Below are positions 35,544 through 44,001 of a DNA stretch of 64,000 nt, piece by piece. This DNA is from Ferrovibrio terrae (GTDB lineage Bacteria; Pseudomonadota; Alphaproteobacteria; Ferrovibrionales; Ferrovibrionaceae). The stretch spans positions 780,001 through 844,000 of the forward strand of contig NZ_CP041636.1 in the NCBI RefSeq assembly GCF_007197755.1. Reading direction: 5' to 3'. Each line of letters starts with the position of its first letter. Within the stretch, counting starts at the first letter, position 1. The position numbers and the translations under genes were made by a program. The notes under the pieces are model-generated. The model was not told the DNA's origin. It did no database searches and was given only the letters and a program-made list of their open reading frames with translations.

Positions 35544-36489
35544 TTTCAGCACCCTGATCCGGGCTCTGGCGGCCGAAATCAGGCGCGGCGGTTTCCTGGC
35601 CGGCATCGATGATGGCGCGGCGAATGGTGCGCGTGCGCGTGAACAGGTTGAACAACTCCTCGCCCTCGCCCCAGCGGATCGAACGCTGCAGCGCGATCAG
35701 ATCCTCGGTGAAGCGGCCGAGCATTTCCAGCACGGCTTCCTTGTTGTTGAGGAAGACATCGCGCCACATTGTGGGATCTGACGCCGCGATCCGCGTGAAG
35801 TCGCGGAAACCGCCGGCGGAATATTTGATCACTTCCGATTCCGTCACGGCTTCGAGATCATCTGCCGTGCCGACGATATTATAGGCGATCAGGTGCGGCA
35901 CATGGCTGGTGATCGCCAGCACCAGATCATGGTGCCGCGGCTCCATCAGTTCGACCTTGCTGCCGAACGCGCCCCAGAAGGCCTTCATCTTCTCGACAGC
36001 AGTCGCATCCGTGCCGGCTTCCGGCGTCAGGATGCACCAGCGATTGCGGAACAGCGCGGCAAAGCCAGCCTTCGGCCCCGAATGCTCGGTACCGGCGACC
36101 GGATGGCCGGGCACCAGATGCACGCCGGCAGGCAGATGCGGCGCGACATCGCGGATCACCGCCTGTTTGCACGAGCCGACATCGGAAACAATGGCGCCTT
36201 TTTTCAGCGCGGCCGAGATATGCCCGGCCACGGCGGCATTGGCGCCAAGCGGCACGCAGAGCATCACCAGATCGGCGTCGCGCACCGCTTCGGCCGCATC
36301 GCCATGCACGGACTCGCCTAAACCAAATTCCTGTGCCTGGGCGCGATGCGCCTCGGAGGCATCGGCAATCGCAATGTGGCGCGCGAGGCTGTTTTCGCGC
36401 ACGGCACGCGCAATCGACGAACCGATCAGGCCGATGCCGATGATGGCAACCCGGTCGAAGAGCGGCTCGTCTTTCTGCGACCCGGCCAT
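35512..36489 (-). CDS. tyrA: Prephenate/arogenate dehydrogenase
   Basis: 325 residues, oxidative decarboxylation of prephenate (or arogenate) on the tyrosine pathway. The Rossmann motif AIIGIGLIGSSIAR begins near residue 13; HPVAGTEHSGP contains the catalytic His; SHVPHLIAYNIVG lies in the helical dimer domain. The start MAGSQKDEP at 36489 is chosen for length. It lies 9 bp downstream of hisC in an aromatic amino-acid operon. About 30 C-terminal residues (after TIRRAIIDAGQ) are extra. Confidence 0.93.
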   Translation of the reverse strand: MAGSQKDEPLFDRVAIIGIGLIGSSIARAVRENSLARHIAIADASEAHRAQAQEFGLGESVHGDAAEAVRDADLVMLCVPLGANAAVAGHISAALKKGAIVSDVGSCKQAVIRDVAPHLPAGVHLVPGHPVAGTEHSGPKAGFAALFRNRWCILTPEAGTDATAVEKMKAFWGAFGSKVELMEPRHHDLVLAITSHVPHLIAYNIVGTADDLEAVTESEVIKYSAGGFRDFTRIAASDPTMWRDVFLNNKEAVLEMLGRFTEDLIALQRSIRWGEGEELFNLFTRTRTIRRAIIDAGQETAAPDFGRQSPDQGAEITDPAKPKAG

Positions 36490-36497
36490 GTTGCGGA

Positions 36498-37586
36498 TCA
36501 GCCCTTGATGAACTTGGTGAGTGTGGCGATCACCTTGTCGTCTTCTTCCACCGTGCCGATGGACAGACGCAGGCAATCGGTCAGGCCATAACCGCCCATG
36601 CCGCGCAGAATCAGGCCGGCCTGGCGCAACGCCGCATCCGCGCCCTTGACCTGTTCGGCACCGCCGGGAAAACGCATCAGCAGGAAATTCGCCACGCTGG
36701 GCACCACCTCGATGCCGAGGCCCTTGAGCGCCGCGCCGACGCGCGCCAGTTCGGCGTCGTTATGGTCGCGGCTCTTCTGCAGCCAGGCGGTGTCGTCCAG
36801 CGCCGCGGCGCCGGCGGCCTGCGCCGCAGCATTGACGTTGAACGGTCCGCGCACGCGATTAAGCACCGCCACGATATTGGCCGGCGCATAGGCCCAGCCC
36901 AGACGCAGCGCAGCCAGGCCGAAAATCTTGGAGAATGTGCGCAGCACCAGGGTGTCGTCGCGGCCCGCCACCATTTCCATGCCGTTGGAATAGTCGTTGC
37001 GACTGACATATTCGGCATAGGCGGCGTCGATCACCAGCAGCACGCCGGCCGGCAGGCCGTCGCGCAGGCGCTTGAGTTCGCTGCCCGAAATATACGTGCC
37101 GGTCGGATTGTTCGGATTGGTGAGGAACACAACCCGGGTCTTCGGCGTGACGGCCGCGAGCAGCGCATCCACGTCGGAGGTGAAGTTCTTTTCCTTCGCC
37201 ATCACCGGCGTCGCACCGCGCGCCTGCGTGGCGATCGGATACATCATGAAGCCGTATTGCGAATAGACCACCTCGTCGCCGACGCCCACATAGGACGCGC
37301 AGATCAGCGAGATCATCTCGTCGGAGCCATTCGAGCAAACGATATTCTCGGCCGGAATGCCGTAGTGTTTCGCCAGCGCGTTGCGCAGAACATCGACACT
37401 GCCATCGGGATAGCGATGCAGTTCGCCGGCCAGCTGGCGGAAGGCTTCCATGCCCTTCGGGCTCGGGCCCATCGGCGTCTCGTTCGACGACAGCTTATGC
37501 ACCTTGGTCACGCCCGGTACGGCAGCCTCGCCGCCCTTGTAGGGCGCGATATCGAGAATTCCGGGTTGCGGCTTCGGTGCAGTCAC
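36498..37586 (-). CDS. hisC: Histidinol-phosphate/aromatic aminotransferase
   Basis: 362 residues, fold-I PLP aminotransferase. SSNETPMGPSP at the N-terminus, SNGSDEMISL, FLTNPNNPTGTYIS, and the lysine motif TFSKIFGLAALRLGW are visible. Placed between chorismate mutase and tyrA, it could serve both histidine synthesis and transamination of prephenate or hydroxyphenylpyruvate, as known for HisC paralogues. No other his genes are nearby, which favours the aromatic role. Confidence 0.92.
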   Translation of the reverse strand: MTAPKPQPGILDIAPYKGGEAAVPGVTKVHKLSSNETPMGPSPKGMEAFRQLAGELHRYPDGSVDVLRNALAKHYGIPAENIVCSNGSDEMISLICASYVGVGDEVVYSQYGFMMYPIATQARGATPVMAKEKNFTSDVDALLAAVTPKTRVVFLTNPNNPTGTYISGSELKRLRDGLPAGVLLVIDAAYAEYVSRNDYSNGMEMVAGRDDTLVLRTFSKIFGLAALRLGWAYAPANIVAVLNRVRGPFNVNAAAQAAGAAALDDTAWLQKSRDHNDAELARVGAALKGLGIEVVPSVANFLLMRFPGGAEQVKGADAALRQAGLILRGMGGYGLTDCLRLSIGTVEEDDKVIATLTKFIKG

Positions 37587-37622
37587 GACGCAGACTCCTT
37601 CAGGCTTATTCAGTTTCCCTGT

Positions 37623-38495
37623 TTAATCGGCAGCCAGCGGCACGGCATAGGCGCCGATCACCACGGCATCGAAAATCTGGGCCGGATCGGCCGCCGCCAG
37701 CGCGGCGAGTCGCGAATCTTCGGCGGCGACGAAACCGGGCAGCTCGAGCAGCACCCGGGCGCCATCTTCACCGCGACGATACTGCGCCACCGCCTGCCCC
37801 GCCAGCCCGACCTGGGCCAGCAGGCTGGACAGCCGCGCCATGCTGGGCGAAGCCTCGCTCATCTGCAGCACCAGCAGGGTCATGTCGTCGCCCGATTCCT
37901 CGGGCTGCGCGTTGGCCAGCACATAGGCGCCCAGTTCGGCAAAGCGTCCGCTCGGATTCGGCGCGAACGGCAGACGCGCCACGATACGCGGCGTATCGGC
38001 GGAGCGACTGGCCAGCAGCGGCCACCAGCATTCCTTCTCGCCGTCTTCGGGCAGCGCCATGATGCCGAGCGTGGCCGGATCGGCCAGGGCGCGGAACACG
38101 GCGCTGGCCGTGGTGCAGAGCTGCATCGGCGTGGTGGAGCCGTAGAAATCGCGCGCCAGATCCCAGCGCCCGGCCGACTTGTTGGGCGCATGCACCGCCA
38201 CCTTGACCGGAGCCTGGTAGCGATAGAGTGCCGAGATCAGTTCGCGCCAGATGCGGGTGACTGCGGCCACCGGCAGACCGCCGCGCGCACGGCCGGCCAG
38301 ACGACGCAGAATCTGCGCCTCGCGACCGATACGCAGGAAGCCGTCCGGCTGCCCGGCGGCGGCCGGCTCGCGACTTTTGGCATCGGTGATGCGCTGCACG
38401 GTTTCGGCGCGGCGACGCAACAGATCGAGGATCTGGTCATCCAGCACATCGATGTCGTGCCGCAGGTCGGCCAGGCTCGGAATATGGTCGCTCAT
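37623..38495 (-). CDS. Chorismate mutase (AroQ) with extra C-terminal domain
   Basis: 290 residues. Residues 1-95 are an AroQ-type helical chorismate mutase (LADLRHDIDVLDDQILDLLRRRAETVQRI, then LISALYRYQ). Residues 100-195 hold a diverged region in the position of prephenate dehydratase, and 200-285 resemble an ACT regulatory domain (DMTLLVLQMSEASPSMARLSSLLAQVGL). I do not see the dehydratase TRF signature, so second activity is doubtful. Together with hisC and tyrA it channels chorismate to tyrosine or phenylalanine. Confidence 0.87.
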   Translation of the reverse strand: MSDHIPSLADLRHDIDVLDDQILDLLRRRAETVQRITDAKSREPAAAGQPDGFLRIGREAQILRRLAGRARGGLPVAAVTRIWRELISALYRYQAPVKVAVHAPNKSAGRWDLARDFYGSTTPMQLCTTASAVFRALADPATLGIMALPEDGEKECWWPLLASRSADTPRIVARLPFAPNPSGRFAELGAYVLANAQPEESGDDMTLLVLQMSEASPSMARLSSLLAQVGLAGQAVAQYRRGEDGARVLLELPGFVAAEDSRLAALAAADPAQIFDAVVIGAYAVPLAAD

Positions 38496-38625
38496 GGGGA
38501 TGCTGATCTTTAAAAAAATGCCGCATAGTCATAGGGTCAGCCGGTCCGGCCCGCAAGGCCGAGCCGCCATCGGACCCCACAGTCCCGGGGGTGTCACGGA
38601 AGCGTCAGGGTTACAATTCAGCCGT

Positions 38626-38654
38626 TGACAGGGCGGCCGGGGGTTCGTAATCAC
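38626..38654 (+). promoter_or_regulatory. Promoter of metX-metW
   Basis: TTGACA (38626-38631), 17-bp spacer, TAATCA (38649-38654). It gives an untranslated leader of about 72 nt. Confidence 0.55.
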
Positions 38655-38656
38655 GG

Positions 38657-38683
38657 GGTCCCCGCGCCGGACAGGGCCCGGCG
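38657..38683 (+). promoter_or_regulatory. GC-rich stem-loop in metX leader
   Basis: A hairpin of the CCCCG-CGCCGG and CCGGCGGGG arms around ACAGGGC lies in the transcribed leader just before a stretch CCTTCCTTTTCAAG. It could be an attenuator-type control element. It does not match SAM-II, the usual leader of this gene in Alphaproteobacteria. Confidence 0.3.
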
Positions 38684-38732
38684 GGGGGTTCGAACCTTCC
38701 TTTTCAAGCCCTGTAGGACATATCGGCTGCCT

Positions 38733-39923
38733 ATGAGTGCCGCACTCCCCCCTTTACACAGCCTCGATCCCATCGGCCCCGGCCACCGCGTCACGCTCGG
38801 CGAGACGCTGCCGCTCAAGCTGGATTGCGGCCTCGATCTCGGCCCCTACCAGATCGCCTACACGACCTACGGCAAGCTGAATGCCGACAGGTCGAATGCG
38901 GTGCTGGTCTGCCATGCGCTGACCGGCGACCAGCATGTCGCCAACGTCAATCCGATCACCGGCAAGCCCGGCTGGTGGACCACCATGATCGGTCCCGGCA
39001 AGGTGATCGACACCGACCGGTTTTTCGTGATCTGCAGCAACGTGCTGGGCGGCTGTCTCGGCTCGTCTGGTCCAAAGGATAGCGACCCCTCCACCGGCAA
39101 GCCCTACGGCCTGCGCTTCCCCGTCATCACCATCCGCGACATGGTGAATGCCCAGGCCATGCTGCTAGATCACCTCGGCATCCAGCAGCTGTTCTGCGCC
39201 ATCGGCGGCTCGATGGGCGGCATGCAGGTGCTGCAATGGGCGGCGAGCTATCCCGAACGCGTCTTCGCGGCGATTCCGATCGCCTGCGCCGCCAAGCATT
39301 CAGCACAGAATATCGCCTTCCATGAAGTGGGCCGCCAGGCGATCTACGCCGATCCGCAATGGCACAAGGGTGACTATTTCGAGCATAACACCATTCCGCG
39401 CGCCGGCCTGGCCGTCGCCCGCATGGCGGCGCATATCACCTATCTCTCGGAAGCCGCATTGCACCGCAAATTCGGCCGCAACCTGCAGAACCGCGAACGC
39501 ATCACCTATGGCTTCGAGACCGAATTCCAGGTCGAAAGCTACCTGCTGCACCAGGGTTCCAGCTTCGTGGAGCGGTTCGACGCCAATTCCTATCTCTATA
39601 TCACGCGCGCAATGGACTATTTCGATCTCGCCGGCCAGGCGGGTGGCGTGCTGGCCAATGTGTTCCAGGGCACGAAGACCAGGTTCTGCGTGGTGTCGTT
39701 CACCTCTGACTGGCTGTTCCCCACCACGGAGAACAAGGAAATCGTGCGCGCGCTGAATGCCGCCGCCGCCAATGTCAGCTTCGTGGAAATCGAGACCGAC
39801 AAGGGCCACGATGCCTTCCTGCTGGATGAGCCGGTGATGTTCGCCACCCTGCAGGGCTTCATTGACGGCTGCGCTGAGCAGCGCGGCCTGAATGGCCGCT
39901 CTGAGAAAGGCGGCCGGGCATGA
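38733..39923 (+). CDS. metX: Homoserine O-acetyltransferase
   Basis: 396 residues, acylating homoserine as the first committed step of methionine synthesis. Alpha/beta-hydrolase fold: nucleophile Ser160 in [13 protein letters not shown], the Asp in SDWLFPT and the His in [17 protein letters not shown] forms the oxyanion region. The start MSAALPPL at 38733 is preferred over the earlier frame start inside the promoter. Whether acetyl- or succinyl-CoA is used cannot be read by eye. metW overlaps as ATGA. Confidence 0.94.
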   Translation: MSAALPPLHSLDPIGPGHRVTLGETLPLKLDCGLDLGPYQIAYTTYGKLNADRSNAVLVCHALTGDQHVANVNPITGKPGWWTTMIGPGKVIDTDRFFVICSNVLGGCLGSSGPKDSDPSTGKPYGLRFPVITIRDMVNAQAMLLDHLGIQQLFCAIGGSMGGMQVLQWAASYPERVFAAIPIACAAKHSAQNIAFHEVGRQAIYADPQWHKGDYFEHNTIPRAGLAVARMAAHITYLSEAALHRKFGRNLQNRERITYGFETEFQVESYLLHQGSSFVERFDANSYLYITRAMDYFDLAGQAGGVLANVFQGTKTRFCVVSFTSDWLFPTTENKEIVRALNAAAANVSFVEIETDKGHDAFLLDEPVMFATLQGFIDGCAEQRGLNGRSEKGGRA

Positions 39924-40549
39924 ACCAGACCCGCGCCCTCGTGACAACCACTCACCGTGACATCCGCCGCGACCTGCTGCTGATCGCCGAGATGGTGACG
40001 CCGGGCAGCCGCCTGCTCGATGTCGGCTGCGGCGACGGCTCGCTGCTGGAGTATCTGGCGAGCGAAAAGCAGGTCGACGGCCGCGGCATCGAAATCCGCC
40101 AGAGCGGCGTGAATGCCTGTGTCGCGCGCGGCCTGAGCGTCATTCAGGGCGATGCCGACAGCGACCTGCCGGACTATCCCGACGCCGCCTTCGATTATGT
40201 GGTGCTGAGCCTCACCCTGCAGGCCACCCGTAATCCACGAAAAGTCCTGCACGAGATGCTGCGCATCGGCCAGCGGGCCATCGTGTCCTTTCCCAATTTC
40301 GCCTACTGGCGCGTGCGGCTGCAATTGCTGCTGGACGGCAGAATGCCGATGACCGCAGCGCTGGACGATCCCTGGTACGAGACGCAGAACATCCATCTGT
40401 GCACGATCAAGGATTTCGACCAGCTCTGTGCCCGCGACGGCATCGTGGTGGAACAGCGCATCGCCGTGGACGGCCAGGGCAAGCGGCTGGGCGGCGCACC
40501 GGCCAACTGGTTCGGCGCGCAGGCTGTGTATTTACTGCACCGCCGTTAA
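39920..40549 (+). CDS. metW: Methionine biosynthesis protein MetW
   Basis: A 209-residue class I methyltransferase-fold protein that stabilises or activates MetX in the homoserine acylation step. The SAM-binding motif is [15 protein letters not shown]; the characteristic [24 protein letters not shown] and [21 protein letters not shown] are MetW hallmarks. The start overlaps the metX stop. Its end overlaps the convergent methyltransferase gene by 4 bp. Confidence 0.94.
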   Translation: MNQTRALVTTTHRDIRRDLLLIAEMVTPGSRLLDVGCGDGSLLEYLASEKQVDGRGIEIRQSGVNACVARGLSVIQGDADSDLPDYPDAAFDYVVLSLTLQATRNPRKVLHEMLRIGQRAIVSFPNFAYWRVRLQLLLDGRMPMTAALDDPWYETQNIHLCTIKDFDQLCARDGIVVEQRIAVDGQGKRLGGAPANWFGAQAVYLLHRR

Positions 40550-41313
40550 TCTGCCGGCGTCTTTTCGCTCCGGTGCGCGCCATTCGTCAGCGCCGGCTGT
40601 GAGGCCGGCTTGAGCAGGAAGTGGCGCCTGGTCTTCATGGCCTTGACCGGCATGCCGGCATAGACCTGCTTCTCGGCCTCGACCAGCAGCACGCCGGAAA
40701 AGCGCTTCCACAGCAGCTCGCCCGCCTTTTCCCAGGCATTCACCGCCTTGATCACGAAGGCGCCATCGGAAGGCGGCAGCCACAGCGCGGCCTGCGACTG
40801 CGTGGGCGAGAACAGGGAATCACGCATCAGCCGGGTCAGTTGCGGCGGCGTATAGGGATGGCCCTGGCCAAACGGCGTGGCGTCGATATGCGCCCAGAGC
40901 CCGCGGCGATTGGGCACCACGGCGAGCAGCCGCCCCTGCGGCGTCAGCACACGCCAGACTTCGCGCAGCAGCAGACGGGTGTTTTCCGAATTCTCCAGCG
41001 CATGCATCAGCAGCAGGCGATCCACGCTCGCATCCGGCAGCGGCAGGTCGTCCTCGTCCACCAGCATGACGCGGCCGGGCAGGCCGCGCGGCCAGCGCAC
41101 CACCCCTTGCGGCCCCGGCATGGCCGCCAGCACGCGGTCGGCCTCGCCCTCGAAAATGCGCAGGTAAGGCGTGGCATAGCCAAGGCCCAGCACCGTCAGG
41201 CCATGAACATCGGGCCAGAAATCGCGCAACCGCTGGCGCAGCAGGCGGCGTACCGCCCGACCCAGCGGGTTGGCGTAGAATTCGCGCAGATCAATGATGT
41301 CCGGGCGCAGCAT
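40546..41313 (-). CDS. Class I SAM-dependent methyltransferase
   Basis: 255 residues. The SAM-binding beginning is LTVLGLGYATPYLRIF; ASVDRLLLMHALENSENTRLLLREVWRVLTPQGRLLAVVPNR is a clear methyltransferase_11-type core, with slightly non-standard glycine loop GLGYA. The C-terminal 60 residues are a Lys- and Arg-containing tail. In Alphaproteobacteria this gene is often divergent from gloB, as here (43 bp apart). The substrate is unknown. Confidence 0.87.
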   Translation of the reverse strand: MLRPDIIDLREFYANPLGRAVRRLLRQRLRDFWPDVHGLTVLGLGYATPYLRIFEGEADRVLAAMPGPQGVVRWPRGLPGRVMLVDEDDLPLPDASVDRLLLMHALENSENTRLLLREVWRVLTPQGRLLAVVPNRRGLWAHIDATPFGQGHPYTPPQLTRLMRDSLFSPTQSQAALWLPPSDGAFVIKAVNAWEKAGELLWKRFSGVLLVEAEKQVYAGMPVKAMKTRRHFLLKPASQPALTNGAHRSEKTPAD

Positions 41314-41356
41314 CGCGCTATATTAGCCCTTTCCACGGTCCAGCATAGAGTGCGAC

Positions 41357-42130
41357 ATGCCCCTCGAGATCGTCCAGATTCCGGTGCTGAATGACAACTA
41401 CGTCTATCTTGCGCGCGAGCCGCAATCCGGCGCGGTCGGCGTGGTCGACCCGGCCGTGCACGAACCGGTGCTGGCCGAGCTGAAGCGCCGCGACTGGGTG
41501 CTGACGCATATCCTCAACACCCACCATCATCCCGATCATGTGGGCGGCAATATGGCGCTGAAGCAGGCCACCGGCTGCAAGATCATCGGCCCCGAAGCCG
41601 ATGCCGACCGTATCCCGGGCCTGGACATCGCCGTGGGCGACAACGAGGGGATCAATCTGGGAAATGAGACCGCCCGGGTGTTCGATGTGCCAGGCCACAC
41701 CAAAGGCCATATCGCTTACTGGTTCGCCGACAGCCAGGCGCTGTTCTGCGGGGATACGCTGTTCGCGCTGGGCTGCGGCCGGCTGTTCGAAGGCACGCCG
41801 GCGCAGATGTGGTCGAGTTTGAGCAAACTGCGCCGCCTGCCCGACGAAACACGCATCTATTGTGCACATGAATACACCGAATCGAATGCGCGCTTCGCCG
41901 TCACCGTCGAACCCGGCAACGCGACGCTGCAGCAGCGCTACGACCGCATCCGGGAACTGCGCGCTGCCGGACAGCCGACCGTGCCGTCGACGCTGGGCGA
42001 GGAGAAGGCGACCAATCCGTTCCTCAGGCCGATGAGCGACAATATCCGGCTGCAGCTGAACATGGCCGGCGCCGACGATGTCGCCGTCTTCGCCGAAGTC
42101 CGCAAACGGAAAGACACGTTCAGGGGCTAA
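41357..42130 (+). CDS. gloB: Hydroxyacylglutathione hydrolase (glyoxalase II)
   Basis: 257 residues, hydrolysing S-lactoylglutathione in methylglyoxal detoxification. The metallo-beta-lactamase motif THHHPDHVGGN, the bridging Asp in FCGDTLFALGCGR and the C-terminal glutathione-binding residues around CAHEYTESNARFA, and KATNPFLR are all typical. Length matches the family. It converges on the solute-binding gene with a 4-bp overlap. Confidence 0.95.
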   Translation: MPLEIVQIPVLNDNYVYLAREPQSGAVGVVDPAVHEPVLAELKRRDWVLTHILNTHHHPDHVGGNMALKQATGCKIIGPEADADRIPGLDIAVGDNEGINLGNETARVFDVPGHTKGHIAYWFADSQALFCGDTLFALGCGRLFEGTPAQMWSSLSKLRRLPDETRIYCAHEYTESNARFAVTVEPGNATLQQRYDRIRELRAAGQPTVPSTLGEEKATNPFLRPMSDNIRLQLNMAGADDVAVFAEVRKRKDTFRG

Positions 42131-42897
42131 AAGAGATAGCTCGGCGTCAGTTCGGCATAGGTGGCGTCGCGCAGGTCACCCAGCGCCTGCCAGAAGCGTT
42201 CGGCCAGCTCGCGGTTCGCGGCATAGAAGGCCTTCGAGACCGGGACGTAGAATTCCTCCACCACCAAAGGCGGCGACAGCTTCTCGATCTGGCTATAGCC
42301 CTGGACGGGCAGCAGGCGGTCGGCCATCGCATCCAGCGTGACGACGGCGTCAACGCGATACATCGCCAGCATGCCGAACATCTGCGTACCGGTATCGCTG
42401 CGCACGATCTGCGCGCCGAGCGACTTCACGCGCTTGGAAATGAGCGGCGAACCGCCGACCGCGACGGGGCCCTGCAGTCCGGTCAGGCGCGTGCCATCCC
42501 AGGCGACGGAGTTGTCCCGGCGCTTGTAGAAAGAATAAGAGAGCCGCGCGACATGACGATCAGGATCGGGCCGGCCGGCGCGCAGCGGAAACACCAGATC
42601 AGCGGTGCGGTCGGCGGAGTAGCGCAGGCTGAGCACGCCATCCTGGCGACCGGCGCGCACTTCCTCGATCAGGCGGGGCAGCGGCATGCGGGTGAGCTGC
42701 AGCCGGGCGCCCACTTTGGCGGCGGCGCGCTGCGCCAGCTCGATGGTCACGCCGGGACGTGCGGGAATTTCCGGCCCGTCGCCGATCAGGAAGGGCCTGA
42801 GGTCCTGATCGATATAGCCGAGCCGCAAATCGGCCGCGACCGCCGGCTGAGCCAGCGCGGCAACGAAGCACAGAGCGAGCAGTCGGGCGATCCTCAT
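42127..42897 (-). CDS. Periplasmic solute-binding protein (SBP family 3)
   Basis: 256 residues with a signal peptide (MRIARLLALCFVAALAQPAVAA). The mature part has the type-II binding-protein fold seen in amino-acid receptors: GVTIELAQRAAAKVGARLQLTRMPLPRLIEEVRAGRQDGVLS. No permease or ATPase gene is adjacent, so it may act as a stand-alone sensor, or partner a distant transporter. The start at 42897 is chosen for the signal peptide. Confidence 0.8.
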   Translation of the reverse strand: MRIARLLALCFVAALAQPAVAADLRLGYIDQDLRPFLIGDGPEIPARPGVTIELAQRAAAKVGARLQLTRMPLPRLIEEVRAGRQDGVLSLRYSADRTADLVFPLRAGRPDPDRHVARLSYSFYKRRDNSVAWDGTRLTGLQGPVAVGGSPLISKRVKSLGAQIVRSDTGTQMFGMLAMYRVDAVVTLDAMADRLLPVQGYSQIEKLSPPLVVEEFYVPVSKAFYAANRELAERFWQALGDLRDATYAELTPSYLF

Positions 42898-43052
42898 TGC
42901 CGGTATTCTACCCTCGGTCACTGCCACGCCCCAGTTACCTTTCGGTTAGGCTGCGCTGCTAAATCGCTGAAACGATTACGGCTGTGCGGGGTTTTTTATT
43001 TGTACAGGGTCAAAGAAGGCGGCGCGCTTTCAGTGCGGCGCCCAATCTTCGG

Positions 43053-43646
43053 CTAAAGCGGGCGACGCGCTTTCAGCGCGGCGCCCAGGGTGCCGTCATC
43101 GAGGTAATCCAGTTCGCCGCCGACCGGGACACCATGCGCGAGCCGGCTGATCTGCACATTCTGGCTGGCGAGCCGGTCGGTGATGTAATGCGCCGTGGTC
43201 TGCCCCTCGACGGTGGCATTGGTGGCGATGATCACTTCGCGAACTTTTCCGCTTTGCATACGCGCGATCAGACCATCGACATTGAGATCGTCCGGTCCGA
43301 CACCGTCCAAAGCAGACAGCGTGCCGCCAAGAACATGGTACCGGCCACGGAACACGCCGGCGCGTTCCAGCGCCCAGAGATCAGCCACACTTTCCACCAC
43401 GCACAGCAAAGCTTCGTCACGGCGCGAATCCGTGCAGATGCCACAGGGATTCCGGCTGTCGAGATTGCCGCAGGTGTCGCAGGCATGCACTGTCTCGCCG
43501 ACCTCGCGCAAGGTCGCGGCCAGCGGCACCAGCAGCGTGTCTTTTTTCTTGAGCAGATGCAGCACGGCTCGTCGTGCAGACCTCGGACCAAGTCCGGGTA
43601 AACGCGCCAGCAGCTGGATCAGCCGCTCGATTTCCGGTCCGGCCAT
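43053..43646 (-). CDS. recR: Recombination mediator RecR
   Basis: 197 residues, works with RecF/RecO to load RecA at gaps. The HhH motif [18 protein letters not shown] is at residues 15-32, the zinc finger is CDTC...CGIC (about 56-72), and the Toprim domain carries [13 protein letters not shown] and [18 protein letters not shown]. It is third in the ffs-dnaX-ybaB-recR cluster. Its stop is followed by an imperfect repeat of its last bases at 43021. Confidence 0.96.
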   Translation of the reverse strand: MAGPEIERLIQLLARLPGLGPRSARRAVLHLLKKKDTLLVPLAATLREVGETVHACDTCGNLDSRNPCGICTDSRRDEALLCVVESVADLWALERAGVFRGRYHVLGGTLSALDGVGPDDLNVDGLIARMQSGKVREVIIATNATVEGQTTAHYITDRLASQNVQISRLAHGVPVGGELDYLDDGTLGAALKARRPL

Positions 43647-43656
43647 CGCGGAAGAC

Positions 43657-43980
43657 TCAGAAGGGCAGTTTCATGCCCGGCGGCAGCGGCATGCCGGCGG
43701 TCAGCTTCTGCATCTGCTCGGCCATTTCGCGTTCGACGCGGGTCTTGGCATCAGCATGGGCGGCCTTGATCAGGTCTTCCAGCACCTCGCGCTCGTCTTC
43801 CTTCATCAGCGCGGGATCGATGGTGATGCTTTTCAGCTCGCTCTTGCCGTTCAGCGTCACGGTCACCATGCCGCCGCCGGCTGCGCCCTGTACTTCGCGC
43901 GCTTCCAGCTCGGCCTGCATTTCCTGCATCTTGGCCTGCATCTGCTGGGCCTGCTTCAGCATGTTGCCGAGATTCTTCAT
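43657..43980 (-). CDS. YbaB/EbfC family nucleoid-associated protein
   Basis: 107 residues, a small dimeric DNA-binding protein. The N-terminal coiled coil is [30 protein letters not shown]; the core [25 protein letters not shown] is conserved. Typically lies between dnaX and recR, as here; its role is thought to be nucleoid organisation. Confidence 0.95.
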   Translation of the reverse strand: MKNLGNMLKQAQQMQAKMQEMQAELEAREVQGAAGGGMVTVTLNGKSELKSITIDPALMKEDEREVLEDLIKAAHADAKTRVEREMAEQMQKLTAGMPLPPGMKLPF

Positions 43981-44001
43981 GGCCGGCTCCTCAGAATAAA
44001 A

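Noticed and set aside
38496-38732. SAM-II riboswitch before metX
   Set aside because: The conserved TGATTTAA and GCTAAA elements are absent.
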